This document shows positions 1-9,308 of a stretch of 64,000 nt of DNA, piece after piece. A program made the translations under genes and the position numbers. Position 1 is the first letter of the stretch. The number at the start of each line of letters is the position of its first letter. The stretch comes from Seongchinamella unica (lineage in GTDB: Bacteria; Pseudomonadota; Gammaproteobacteria; Pseudomonadales; Halieaceae): positions 673,356 through 737,355 of the forward strand of contig NZ_SMSE01000003.1 in assembly GCF_004354085.1 (NCBI RefSeq), written 5' to 3'. The notes beneath the pieces are model-generated. The model worked only from the letters and a program-made list of their open reading frames with translations, did no database searches and was not told the origin of the DNA.

Positions 1-116
1 GCGACTGTCACCACGAGCAGGAACCGGGCTGCGCGATTATGGCGGCGCTGGAGAGCGGCGAGATCAGCCAGACCCGACTGGACAGCTACCGCCACATCGT
101 GGCGTCGCTGGACTAG
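1..116 (+). CDS. rsgA: RsgA, ribosome small-subunit GTPase, C-terminal end (partial)
   Basis: Only the last 37 codons are in the window, read from base 3 to a TAG at 114-116. The translation starts [12 protein letters not shown] and matches the zinc-binding Cys-His-Cys tail of RsgA, the circularly permuted GTPase that helps mature the 30S subunit. The neighbouring psd gene supports this, because rsgA and psd are linked in many gammaproteobacteria, although here they converge. The GTPase domain lies upstream of the window and cannot be checked. Confidence 0.85.
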   Translation, partial: DCHHEQEPGCAIMAALESGEISQTRLDSYRHIVASLD

Positions 117-156
117 TACTCCATCAACTTGAGATTGACGGGGTACCAGGGCCTGC

Positions 157-1017
157 TCACACGAACTGAGCTGAGCCTGCTGCCAGCGGCTCACCCAGAC
201 GGGTCGGCGTGCCGGCGGCGTATTGCGCCTCCCAGTTGATCGCCCCCCGGGGGAATAGCAGGATCACCGTCGAGCCGAGCTTGAAGCGCCCCATTTCCTC
301 GCCCCTGGCGAGACTGACCGGGTCCGGCGCGCTGCGATAATCAACGCTGCTGGGGAGTTTCGGCGGCGGCGCCACCTGGCCGCTCCACACCGTCTCGATA
401 CCGGCAACCACCATGGCACCGACCAGTATCATCGCCATGGGCCCGAACGCGGTCTCGAAGTAGCAGACCAGGCGCTCGTTGCGGGCAAACAGCCGCTCGA
501 CGTGCTCAGCGGTCACGCCGTTGACGGAAAACAGGTCGCCGGGAACATAGGTGGTTGCCAGCAGCCTGCCCGCAAGCGGCATGTGTACCCGGTGATAATC
601 ACGCGGCGAGAGGTAGATGGTCGCGAAGCTGCCGCCGGCAAATTTTTCCGCCCACTCGGGGTCTCCCCCCAGCAGTTCCACACAGCTGTAGTCCTGGCCC
701 TTGGCCTGGAAAATACGGCCATCGATGATATCGTCCAACTGGCTGATCGCCCCATCGGCCGGGCACACCACGTCGGCCTCGGCAACCGGTCGCGCCCCTT
801 CCTTTAAAGGGCGGGTAAAGAAGGCGTTGAAGTTGGGGTAACGTTGGTAATCCGGTTCCTCCGCTTCACTCATGTCGACGTCGAAATGGCGAACGAACAG
901 GCCGATGGCCTGGTTTTTCAGCCAGACGGGGTGTTCCAGTTCAGCCAGCCAGCCGGTACAACGGGAGAGCAGGTGCTGAGGCAGAATGTGCTGCAAATAG
1001 ATGAAAAGTTTGTCCAT
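157..1017 (-). CDS. psd: Phosphatidylserine decarboxylase proenzyme
   Basis: It converts phosphatidylserine to phosphatidylethanolamine at the inner membrane. The 286-aa product carries LGST at about residues 247-250; in this family the serine undergoes self-cleavage and becomes the pyruvoyl cofactor. Other family signatures are visible: the YLSPRDYHRVHMP stretch and PADG near residue 85. The frame is open for 49 more codons upstream, but these would run into the divergent gene, and the residues from MDKLFIYLQHILP onward match the usual Psd N-terminus, so I start at 1017. No strong ribosome-binding site is visible there. Confidence 0.95.
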   Translation of the reverse strand: MDKLFIYLQHILPQHLLSRCTGWLAELEHPVWLKNQAIGLFVRHFDVDMSEAEEPDYQRYPNFNAFFTRPLKEGARPVAEADVVCPADGAISQLDDIIDGRIFQAKGQDYSCVELLGGDPEWAEKFAGGSFATIYLSPRDYHRVHMPLAGRLLATTYVPGDLFSVNGVTAEHVERLFARNERLVCYFETAFGPMAMILVGAMVVAGIETVWSGQVAPPPKLPSSVDYRSAPDPVSLARGEEMGRFKLGSTVILLFPRGAINWEAQYAAGTPTRLGEPLAAGSAQFV

Positions 1018-1064
1018 GAGGCGTAGTGTATCGACTATGCGGGGAAACGAAATCAAAAACTGAC

Positions 1065-2096
1065 GTGAAGATTTGGCTTGTACCCCTCCTGTTGGTATCT
1101 GCAGTCGCCCTGGCCCAGGAGGAACAACTCGACGAGGTCCCGGTAGCCCCGGAGGCCGACTCACAACAGGTCGAATCCGAAGAACCTCCCATCAACTGGG
1201 TAGACACCAGCCACACCGCGGTCGCGGACCAGGCCCAGGCCATGGTGGAGTGGATGGACGGTTTCTTCGGCGACCCGAACTACGACCTGGACAAGGCCGC
1301 CTCCTACCTGCGACTGGAATTTGAAAACGACTGGGAGCAAAACAAGGGCAACGACCTGGGCGTGCGCCTGCGCGGCAAAGTGCAGCTCCCCAAGATCAGC
1401 CAGCGGGTCGACCTGCTGTTCAGTGATGAGGAAGGTGACACCACCGACCAGGAAGAGCGTGAGGACAGCGACAATGTTTCCCTGCAATACAATGTCCGCA
1501 AGAGCACCCGCTCACGCTTCGACGCCACCATGGGCTTTTCATCCGGCAACCTGAAACCGGGCGTTCGTTACCGCATCGAGGGCGACCTGGATTTTGGCCG
1601 TCGCTACCGCTATATCCAGCGTATTCAGTACGAGGACGGAGAAAAGTTTTTCACCATTGGCCAGGCCGACCTTTACCAGAGCTTCAACACCCGCGACGTA
1701 CTGCGCTGGAGTAACCGCCTCAAGTGGGGCGAGACCACCGAGGGAGTGGAGTGGCGTACCCGGCTGTCCCTGTTCCAGCGCTTCGCTGCGGATACTGATC
1801 GGCCGCTGGCGCTGAACCACTTTGTTTCGGTTCGGGGGGAATCCCGGCCCACCTCATTTATCAAGAATTACCGCCTGGGTACCATCTGGCGCCGCCAGGT
1901 GTATCGCGATTTCCTGTTCCTGGAAATGGAGCCGGCGATGAATTACCGACGCCGTGATTACGAGGACAGCCGCGACCTCAGCTGGAGCTTTGTCATTCGC
2001 CTGGAAATTGCCTTGTCGCGGGATTTCTCGCGGGGACGCAGTCAGGATCGTGAGGATGAGCGGGCGGCGGCGGATATGCCGGTCCCGGAAACCTGA
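1065..2096 (+). CDS. Hypothetical exported protein, probable outer-membrane beta-barrel
   Basis: The frame is open from 1026, but a GTG at 1065 gives a clean signal peptide (VKIWLVPLLLVSAVALAQ), so I place the start there (343 aa). After an acidic, Gln/Glu-rich linker, the second half alternates short polar and aromatic strands (GVRYRIEGDLDFGRRYRYI, WRTRLSLFQRF, LGTIWRRQVYRDFLFLEMEP) separated by charged turns. That pattern resembles an outer-membrane barrel. No named family is recognised. It is divergent from psd, with under 50 bp between the starts, so the two promoters must overlap each other's 5' ends. Envelope location is likely; function is unknown. Confidence 0.6.
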   Translation: MKIWLVPLLLVSAVALAQEEQLDEVPVAPEADSQQVESEEPPINWVDTSHTAVADQAQAMVEWMDGFFGDPNYDLDKAASYLRLEFENDWEQNKGNDLGVRLRGKVQLPKISQRVDLLFSDEEGDTTDQEEREDSDNVSLQYNVRKSTRSRFDATMGFSSGNLKPGVRYRIEGDLDFGRRYRYIQRIQYEDGEKFFTIGQADLYQSFNTRDVLRWSNRLKWGETTEGVEWRTRLSLFQRFAADTDRPLALNHFVSVRGESRPTSFIKNYRLGTIWRRQVYRDFLFLEMEPAMNYRRRDYEDSRDLSWSFVIRLEIALSRDFSRGRSQDREDERAAADMPVPET

Positions 2097-2167
2097 GGGA
2101 CAACGGTCATGGCTAGGACAGCGGCCAATCCACGGCCTGGGCAGATAGTGCCTCTCAGGGGCGCTGG

Positions 2168-2187
2168 ATTCCCGCCTGCGCGGGAAT
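2168..2187. repeat. dRS3-like short palindrome
   Basis: An 8-bp perfect stem (ATTCCCGC at 2168-2175, GCGGGAAT at 2180-2187) encloses a 4-base loop. ATTCCC-N-GGGAAT palindromes of this kind are dispersed intergenic repeats in several proteobacteria and are called dRS3 in Neisseria. It lies 70 bp past the stop of the upstream gene, so it could also act as a weak terminator, but no T-run follows. Confidence 0.5.
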
Positions 2188-2211
2188 GACGGAGTGGGTG
2201 CGACAAGGATG

Positions 2212-2312
2212 GGAACCGGCACGGGCAGAGGGACCGGCACACCGACCGGCACACCGACCGGCACGGGGACAGGGACCGGGGCAGGGACAGGGACAGGGAC
2301 AGGGACAGGAAT
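2212..2312. repeat. G-rich tandem repeat tract
   Basis: About 100 bases are built from two short units: ACCGGCAC (about 5 copies with spacers) grading into GGGACA (4 perfect copies near 2283-2306). Reading frames through it give only Gly-Thr or Pro-Val polypeptides, so it is not coding. Together with the palindrome and the hairpin next to it, it fills most of the 324-bp gap between the outer-membrane-like gene and phoH. Confidence 0.75.
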
Positions 2313-2370
2313 TGGCGCCCGACAGATAGAGCCGGTTGCCAGCAACCGGCGCCGGGGTCAGCGGCAACAT

Positions 2371-2393
2371 GTGACCGGGCCTGGCCCGGTCAC
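2371..2393 (-). terminator. Perfect 10-bp hairpin downstream of the PhoH gene
   Basis: GTGACCGGGC at 2371-2380 pairs with GCCCGGTCAC at 2384-2393 around a 3-base loop. It sits 28 bp beyond the stop of the minus-strand PhoH gene. There is no U-tract, so it is either a hairpin without intrinsic termination or a 3'-end stabilising structure. Confidence 0.4.
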
Positions 2394-2420
2394 GATGAGC
2401 GCCACCTCGCTGCTATCGAC

Positions 2421-3863
2421 CTACAAATTCTCCTCGGCAAACGCCGCCAGCCTGGAACGCACGATGCCGTTCACATGCATGATCCCGGCGTGGGGATAGC
2501 GCTTGCTCTTCTCCACCAGGTAGGTCAGTCCCGATGTCAGCGGACTGATGTACTTGTTGTCGATCTGGGCCAGGTTGCCCAGCACCACGATCTTGGAGTC
2601 GGCGCCCACCCGGCTGATCACTGACTTGAGCTGGAACTGGGTCAAGCCCTGACTCTCGTCGATAATGATATAGGCGTTATTGAAGGAGCGGCCGCGCATG
2701 AAGTTGAGCGACTTGAACTGGATGTTGGCCCGCTCTTTCACGTAATCGATACTGCCGTGGCAGGATTCGTCGGTACCGTGGAGGATCTCCAGGTTGTCGT
2801 CAAAGGCCGCCAGCCAGGGCGCCATCTTCTCTTCCTCGGTGCCCGGCAGGAAGCCGATCTCCTCGGCGATGGGCGGCGTTGACCGTGCCACTATCAGCTT
2901 GGAGTATTTCTTCTGCTCGAGTATCGCATGCAGGCCGTAGGACAGGGCCAGCAGGGTCTTGCCGGAACCGGCGGGGCCGGTAAGCACGGTCATGTCCACG
3001 CTGTCATCGTCGAGCAGGGACATCGCCATGGCCTGCTCCATATTGCGCGGCGCCAGTCCCCAGAAACGCTTGTGCATGAGGTTGTCGCGACTGTCGCAAC
3101 GCAGGTAGACGAAGTCCTTGTCGACCCGTTTGACGAAGGCCATGAAGTCCTGATCGTCGTACAGGAACTGGTTGGGGTAGGCATGGGGAACCGACTTTCT
3201 CGGCACCCGGTGCAGGGTGCAATCCCCCTCGCGCAAGGTGTCCACCTCGCTGATTGTGGACCAGAAATCCCCTTCGATATGCTCGTAGCCCTTGGCCAGC
3301 AGGTCGATATCGTCGAGCACCCGGTCGCGCCGGTAATCTTCCACGTGCACCAGGCCGGAACCCTTGGCCTTGATGCGCATGTTGATGTCCTTGGTGACCA
3401 GGCAGACAAACTCGTTGGGATTCTCGGCCTGCAGCCGCAGGGCGACATTGATGATGCGATTGTCGTTGGCCTGGGCCGGGGTGCCGTCCAGGTAGGGCAC
3501 GTCGGTATTTTCTGCCAGCAACTGGTCCGGGAAAATGGCCAGGGTGCCGGGCTGCATACCCTCCAGTTCCGACCCTGGTACCTCCACGCCCTCCTGGATT
3601 TCCTGGGGTGAGGCGGAGTCCACCACCTTGTCGATCATCTGGATGGCGATGCGCGCCTCGCGGCTCACGGTTTTGTCACGACGGTCCTTGATGTGGTCCA
3701 GCTCTTCGAGAACGGTCATGGGAATCACCACCCGGTGTTGCTTGAAGGCGGTGACGGCGGTGGGGTCGTGCAGGAGGACATTGGTGTCCAGTACATAGGT
3801 CTTTTTTACAACGGGTTTCAGGGTGGCAGATTTTTCTACGCGCAGGGCGGAGCCTGAATCCAT
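2421..3863 (-). CDS. PIN-PhoH fusion ATPase (PhoH family)
   Basis: The 480-aa product fuses an N-terminal PIN domain (YVLDTNVLLHDP near residue 22, the first acidic metal ligand) to a C-terminal PhoH-type ATPase with a Walker A motif (TGPAGSGKT) at about residue 290 and a Walker B-like IIIDESQGL. This is the PhoH2/YlaK-type architecture; characterised homologues are ATP-dependent RNA-cleaving or unwinding proteins, and many annotated PhoH proteins share it. A ribosome-binding site (GAGGA) lies 8-9 bases before the ATG at 3861-3863. It appears to be transcribed alone. Confidence 0.9.
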   Translation of the reverse strand: MDSGSALRVEKSATLKPVVKKTYVLDTNVLLHDPTAVTAFKQHRVVIPMTVLEELDHIKDRRDKTVSREARIAIQMIDKVVDSASPQEIQEGVEVPGSELEGMQPGTLAIFPDQLLAENTDVPYLDGTPAQANDNRIINVALRLQAENPNEFVCLVTKDINMRIKAKGSGLVHVEDYRRDRVLDDIDLLAKGYEHIEGDFWSTISEVDTLREGDCTLHRVPRKSVPHAYPNQFLYDDQDFMAFVKRVDKDFVYLRCDSRDNLMHKRFWGLAPRNMEQAMAMSLLDDDSVDMTVLTGPAGSGKTLLALSYGLHAILEQKKYSKLIVARSTPPIAEEIGFLPGTEEEKMAPWLAAFDDNLEILHGTDESCHGSIDYVKERANIQFKSLNFMRGRSFNNAYIIIDESQGLTQFQLKSVISRVGADSKIVVLGNLAQIDNKYISPLTSGLTYLVEKSKRYPHAGIMHVNGIVRSRLAAFAEENL

Positions 3864-4176
3864 AAAGCATTCCTCGCAGCTATTTCACTAATAGTTGGGT
3901 TTTGGTCTTGGGGAATGGGGTGACAGGCGCAGCAAAACTGCCAGGCCTGACCCGGTACTGCTGGTTGTGGGGTTTCCATGCTTGCCGCCGACTTCTGCGT
4001 TCGACGATGGTTTTTCCGGGGGGGGTGTTGGGGGTGGACTGTAGTGGAGAGCGAACAGGGCCGGAGCATGTCGAGCTCGGGGGCAGCGCAATCGCGCTTG
4101 ATGTCTGACGCGTCTAAGCCAACCATCACTGGCTGGCCTGCGTCCGGAAATATTTCAAATTTCGCTTCCCGACGGG

Positions 4177-4206
4177 TTCATTACAGCAGCGTTGAATTTC
4201 ATTACA
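4177..4206. repeat. TTCATTACA direct repeat, 21-bp period
   Basis: TTCATTACA occurs at 4177-4185 and again at 4198-4206. The 21-bp spacing is two helical turns, as expected for a dimeric regulator binding one face of the DNA. It sits about 95 bp upstream of the predicted rnb promoter. A role as an operator is inference. Confidence 0.35.
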
Positions 4207-4301
4207 AACGCTTCGACGGTACCTGTCAATGGAAAATAGCCACATCTGCGGGAATGACGGCAGAGGGAAGCGGGAATGCGGCGAGAAGACACGATAACTC
4301 A

Positions 4302-4330
4302 CTGACAGCGGTGGCGATTTCCGCTAGGAT
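4302..4330 (+). promoter_or_regulatory. Predicted sigma-70 promoter of the RNase II gene
   Basis: CTGACA (5 of 6 matches to the -35 consensus) and TAGGAT (4 of 6 to -10) are separated by exactly 17 bp. Transcription would start near 4337, about 33 bp before the ATG. Confidence 0.5.
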
Positions 4331-4369
4331 AGCCCGCTTGTCTGTTCGCAATCGTAAGAATTCCCCTCC

Positions 4370-6361
4370 ATGCTCAATCAGGACTCTCTCGCCCAGCTCA
4401 AAGGCCTCAAAACACAAATGGAGGCCGAAAAAGAGCGTGCCGAGGCGGTGGTCAAAGGTACCCAGGCCCGTTACGGATTTGCAGTCCTTGACGACGGCAG
4501 GGAAATCTTCATTCCCCCGGACGAAATGCTCAAGGCCTTTCCCGACGACCGGGTCCGGATCTGCATACGTCCGACCAAAGACAACAAGACGATTGCCGAT
4601 ATCGAGAAGCTCGTCGACAGCCCACTGGGTGATTTCACCGGCCGCTGCGTGCGCAAGGGCAAGGCGTTTTTCGTGGAGCCAGACCTGCCCCAGTTGAGCC
4701 GCTGGCTGTTTATCCCCCCCCACGCGCGCAACGGGGTCAAGGAAGGGGACTACGTGCGCTGCGCCATCCTCCGTCACCCGATTCGTGACGGCAAGCCACA
4801 GGCCAAGATACTCAGCGTCATTGGCAACGAGGAGACCCCCGGAATAGAAAATCTCTATTCGATGGCCAAGTACCGCCTGCCCGCCGACTGGGGAGCCACC
4901 AGCCGCAAGGAACTGGAACAGCAGCTGGCTGAATGCCGGCCGCTGGAAACCGAACGCCGCCGCGACCTCACCGATCTGGAATTCATCTCCATTGACGCGG
5001 CCAAGACCCAGGATATCGACGATGCGCTCTACGCCCAGATCGCCGATGATGGCTGGACCCTGTTTGTCGGCATCGCCGACCCCACCTCCTACATCCCCGC
5101 GGACTCCGACCTGCACCGCGACGTGGCCGCCCGCGGCACTTCCGTCTACTTCCACGGTGACGTGCTGCCGATGTTGCCGGAGGAACTTTCCCAGGATACC
5201 TGCGCCCTGTCAGAGGGGGTGGACCGACCTGCCCTGGTGTGCAAGATATCCGTACGGGACAACGGCGAGGTTGGCGAATTTGAATTTATGGAGGCGACGG
5301 TACGCTCCCGGGCCAAACTGTCCTACTACGCGGTGGACAAGTACCTCACCGGCCAGGACGATGAACTGATGAGCCATGCCTCCCCGCTGGAGGCCTTGTA
5401 CCAGGTTTACCGGGCCCTGCGCGCCCACCGCGAGGAACATCACCTGGTGATGGAAGAGCGCCAGGAATACCGCTGGATCATGGACGACAACAAGCAGATC
5501 GACCATATCGAGCCCTTTGAGAAAATGCTCTCACAGAAGCTGGTGGAAGAGTGCATGATTGCCGCCAACCGCTGCGCCGCGCGCTTCCTCAATGAGCATG
5601 GCGCCAGTGGTCCCTATGTGACCCATCCCGGATTTCGCGGTGACCGGCTGGACGAGATCCGCAAGTTTCTGGAAATGCACGTGCCGGAAGCTGCCGAGCA
5701 GGACCCCACTACGGTGGCTGGCTACCGGGCCATCATTCGTGCCCTGTCGGCCCCCGAACACCCACTGCCGCTGCGGCCCATGATTAATCGCCTGCTGACC
5801 AGGGCCGAACTGGCCGCATCACCGGGGCCACATATGGGCATGGCGCTGGAGCATTACACCAACTGCACCTCGCCACTGCGCAAGTACGTGGACTTCCTGG
5901 TGCACCTGCAGATAAAGGCGGCACTCCACGGCGACGAAGCCCGGATGGTCGACGACCCACTGCTGGAGCAGCTGACGGAACGCATCAGCACCGTCCGCGC
6001 GGCGACCCTGGAGGCAGAACGCTGGCTGGCGGGCAAGCACCTGGCCCGGATGAACGAGCAGCGCGAGGGCATGACCTTCAAGGGCAAGGTCGTTCACGTC
6101 AACAGCAGCGGCTTCAACGTGCGCCTCGATGACAACGGGCTGGAAGGCTTTGTCGACCTGCGCAAGGACCCGGAAAAATTCAGTTACGACAAGTGGACCG
6201 CCAGCCTCACCAGCACTACCCGGCGCTTCCAGCTGGAGCAACCGGTCGAATTGAGGTTTACCGCGGTCGATCGTGACAACCAGCACCAGGCCAGCTTCGA
6301 ATTGGTGGAGGGATGCGGCCTCAAGCCGCCGAAGGAAGAGAAAAAGGCCGCCGCAGAATAG
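4370..6361 (+). CDS. rnb: RNase II-family 3'-5' exoribonuclease
   Basis: The 663-aa protein degrades single-stranded RNA from the 3' end. It has an N-terminal cold-shock-like region (GTQARYGFAVLDDGREIFIPP), a central RNB catalytic domain whose metal-binding aspartates are visible in SIDAAKTQDIDDALYA near residue 207, and a C-terminal S1 domain (GKVVHVNSSGFNVRLDDNG). The length is close to E. coli RNase II (about 644 aa) and much shorter than RNase R (about 800 aa), and it lacks the basic RNase R tail. I therefore prefer rnb over rnr. It stands alone, with its own promoter. Confidence 0.88.
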   Translation: MLNQDSLAQLKGLKTQMEAEKERAEAVVKGTQARYGFAVLDDGREIFIPPDEMLKAFPDDRVRICIRPTKDNKTIADIEKLVDSPLGDFTGRCVRKGKAFFVEPDLPQLSRWLFIPPHARNGVKEGDYVRCAILRHPIRDGKPQAKILSVIGNEETPGIENLYSMAKYRLPADWGATSRKELEQQLAECRPLETERRRDLTDLEFISIDAAKTQDIDDALYAQIADDGWTLFVGIADPTSYIPADSDLHRDVAARGTSVYFHGDVLPMLPEELSQDTCALSEGVDRPALVCKISVRDNGEVGEFEFMEATVRSRAKLSYYAVDKYLTGQDDELMSHASPLEALYQVYRALRAHREEHHLVMEERQEYRWIMDDNKQIDHIEPFEKMLSQKLVEECMIAANRCAARFLNEHGASGPYVTHPGFRGDRLDEIRKFLEMHVPEAAEQDPTTVAGYRAIIRALSAPEHPLPLRPMINRLLTRAELAASPGPHMGMALEHYTNCTSPLRKYVDFLVHLQIKAALHGDEARMVDDPLLEQLTERISTVRAATLEAERWLAGKHLARMNEQREGMTFKGKVVHVNSSGFNVRLDDNGLEGFVDLRKDPEKFSYDKWTASLTSTTRRFQLEQPVELRFTAVDRDNQHQASFELVEGCGLKPPKEEKKAAAE

Positions 6362-6379
6362 CTGCAGCCAGGTCGCCAG

Positions 6380-6706
6380 TCAGTGTACCCGGCGATTCAG
6401 GGCAGTGGGCCGACTTACCGGAATCACTGCCGGGTCGGTCACTACCGGCGCTTCGTGCGCCAGTTGCCCCTGTACCTTGCTCACCAGCTTGATCATCTCG
6501 CCAACACCCAGGGCCCGCAAATAGGCGCCCATGTCCCGGTGTGAATCAAAAACCACATTGTGATCGGCATTGCGAAAGGCCCGGATAATCAACAGCTCGG
6601 AATTACTGTACTGGTTCTCTTCACCGAAAATCAGCTTGGTGAAGGTATCCACGATAGCCATTTCGCTGACCTGGCCCGCCGCCGGGCCGGTAATTGCGCG
6701 TTTCAT
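6380..6706 (-). CDS. Conserved-looking hypothetical protein, 108 aa
   Basis: A soluble 108-aa protein without signal peptide or membrane helix. A strong ribosome-binding site (GAAGGGAA) sits just before the ATG at 6704-6706. The sequence mixes helical, protein-like segments (VDTFTKLIFGEENQYSNSEL, MGAYLRALGVGEMIKLVSKV) and ends in a disordered-looking tail. No family is recognised. It converges with the RNase II gene, leaving 18 bp between the stops. Confidence 0.65.
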   Translation of the reverse strand: MKRAITGPAAGQVSEMAIVDTFTKLIFGEENQYSNSELLIIRAFRNADHNVVFDSHRDMGAYLRALGVGEMIKLVSKVQGQLAHEAPVVTDPAVIPVSRPTALNRRVH

Positions 6707-6828
6707 TTCCCTTCCTCGGTGCTCCGGGTCTCACAGCTCACCCCCGGATGCGTTTGTTATGGGGTTCTGTTTTAGTATGGGCCACTGAATGTGACAGCCT
6801 GATTAAATATTAGGCAATATTTCACATT

Positions 6829-6849
6829 TTTGCTCAGGTTTTGAGCAAA
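6829..6849. repeat. Inverted repeat TTTGCTCA / TGAGCAAA
   Basis: An 8-bp perfect stem with a 5-base loop lies in an AT-rich patch about 120 bp upstream of the minus-strand 108-aa gene. The symmetry and AT context fit an operator or a promoter-proximal structure. No T-run makes it a convincing terminator. Confidence 0.4.
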
Positions 6850-6898
6850 TTTACCCGGATGGGGTAGCTGTTTGGCTCTTTATTGGACTAACCCCCGG

Positions 6899-7017
6899 GC
6901 GCGGCTGGGCCGATATGCCTCGTCGGGACCGCCAAAAAACGTACGTCCTTGTACAGGCTCGGCTGCGGCCGTCCATGGCCGCAGACGCCCCGCCGAGGCA
7001 TATCGGCCCAGCCGCGC
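6899..7017. repeat. Nested palindromic element with 24-bp perfect arms
   Basis: Bases 6899-6922 are the exact reverse complement of 6994-7017. Inside lies a second hairpin (CTGCGGCC at 6963-6970, GGCCGCAG at 6977-6984) and the short palindrome CGTACG. The whole 119-bp unit could fold into one long structured stem. No protein-like frame fills it. It looks like a miniature dispersed palindromic element; a structured RNA is an alternative. It occupies part of the 532-bp gap between the 108-aa gene and asnS. Confidence 0.6.
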
Positions 7018-7082
7018 CTGCTTAACCGAAACTGACCACCCAGAACTCCGGGTGTGCTCGGTGCCCTTGGGCGAAGGGTTCG

Positions 7083-7184
7083 CAGGTTCCCCTGCGGGGA
7101 CGTCCGAGGGCAGGGACGCCCGAGGCCGAGCCTGGCATGGATGCCGCTTGTTGGCGGTCCCCGCAGGGATACCCGCGGAACCTG
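7083..7184. repeat. Second imperfect palindromic element beside asnS
   Basis: An 18-base left arm at 7083-7100 (CAGGTTCC followed by CCTGCGGGGA) pairs with TCCCCGCAGG (7158-7167) and GGAACCTG (7177-7184), interrupted by a 9-base bulge. Two small hairpins sit inside (GGGC at 7108 with GCCC at 7118; GGCAT at 7134 with ATGCC at 7141). A further small hairpin, AGGGCC/GGCCCT, follows at 7189-7209, close to the asnS stop on the minus strand. Confidence 0.5.
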
Positions 7185-7238
7185 AAGCAGGGCCGAAACT
7201 TTGGGCCCTAAAGGGAGGGTTCGTCCAACGCAGGCTAA

Positions 7239-8636
<1,398 letters not shown>

Positions 8637-8755
8637 GGTGATCTCTCCGCTGTAGAAGGCGCGGAGGATACCGGATTGGCCGGGTTCCGTCATGTACAGC
8701 AAGCCCCACGGGGTTGCGGGAGACGGGCGTCAGCTGCGGGCCGGGCACTGCGCAA

Positions 8756-9292
8756 TCAGCGCGCCAGCCGGGTCAGCTTTGCGCCCTCGAGGCTGAGATC
8801 CGCCATCAGGCCCGCGTCGGTTAACACGAAACCGAGCACCTCCTCCCGGATATCGCCCGAAGACAGCTCGGCCAGTGATTCCGGGGTGATTAACGCCACC
8901 TCCCCGTCCATCCCGACCCTGAACACCCGGTGACCGAGAAAGTCATGCAGCGACTGTTTGGTCACGAAGACAATGACTTCGGACTTGAACCCGACACCGA
9001 GCGGCAGGCCAAAGGGCGCACCAGCGGTGGAGTAGTAACCCTCGGGCTTGCCATCGACGAGCAGCACGCCCTCGCCGTACTGGTCACCGACCCCAAATCC
9101 GACCTTGACGATGTCCGGGAAGACCAGCACGCCGGCGGCGTCACGCAACAGTTGCCCGCTTGCGCCGACCTGCTGTCGCAGGTGGGAGAGCAATTCAGCG
9201 CTTTTGGCCTGGATCTGCTCCAGCGTATCGGCACTCGCGCCCTGCGACCACAATGCCAGGGCAAGACAAAACAGGTGGGTAATCCTGCGCAT
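8756..9292 (-). CDS. SYLF-domain (Ysc84-like) lipid-binding protein, exported
   Basis: The start at 9292 has a strong ribosome-binding site (AAGGGAG) and gives a signal peptide (MRRITHLFCLALALWSQGASA). The mature part (178-aa precursor) has the SYLF signature: VLVFPDIVKVGFGVGDQYGEGVLL, then YYSTAGAPFGLPLGVGFKS. SYLF domains bind phosphoinositides in eukaryotes; in bacteria they are periplasmic and poorly characterised. It follows the SDR gene by 16 bp on the same strand, so the two are probably co-transcribed. Confidence 0.85.
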   Translation of the reverse strand: MRRITHLFCLALALWSQGASADTLEQIQAKSAELLSHLRQQVGASGQLLRDAAGVLVFPDIVKVGFGVGDQYGEGVLLVDGKPEGYYSTAGAPFGLPLGVGFKSEVIVFVTKQSLHDFLGHRVFRVGMDGEVALITPESLAELSSGDIREEVLGFVLTDAGLMADLSLEGAKLTRLAR

Positions 9293-9308
9293 GGGACACT
9301 CCCTTGGC

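Larger units (their letters stand above)
3864..4369. other. Intergenic region between divergent phoH-like and rnb genes
   Basis: This 506-bp stretch separates two divergent genes and must hold both promoters. I see a G-rich run near 4016-4035, a 9-bp direct repeat at 4177-4206, a half copy of the GCGGGAATGACG dispersed motif near 4248, and a good promoter for the downstream gene at 4302-4330. Several open frames cross it on both strands, but none has protein-like composition or a credible start. Confidence 0.6.

Noticed and set aside
2194..2499. Open frames through the G-rich tandem tract (Gly-Thr or Pro-Val repeats)
   Set aside because: They are products of the DNA repeat, have no ribosome-binding site and overlap the PhoH gene.
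3836..4129. Minus-strand frame of 97 codons upstream of the PhoH gene
   Set aside because: Pro/His-rich composition and no credible start; it overlaps the PhoH start region.
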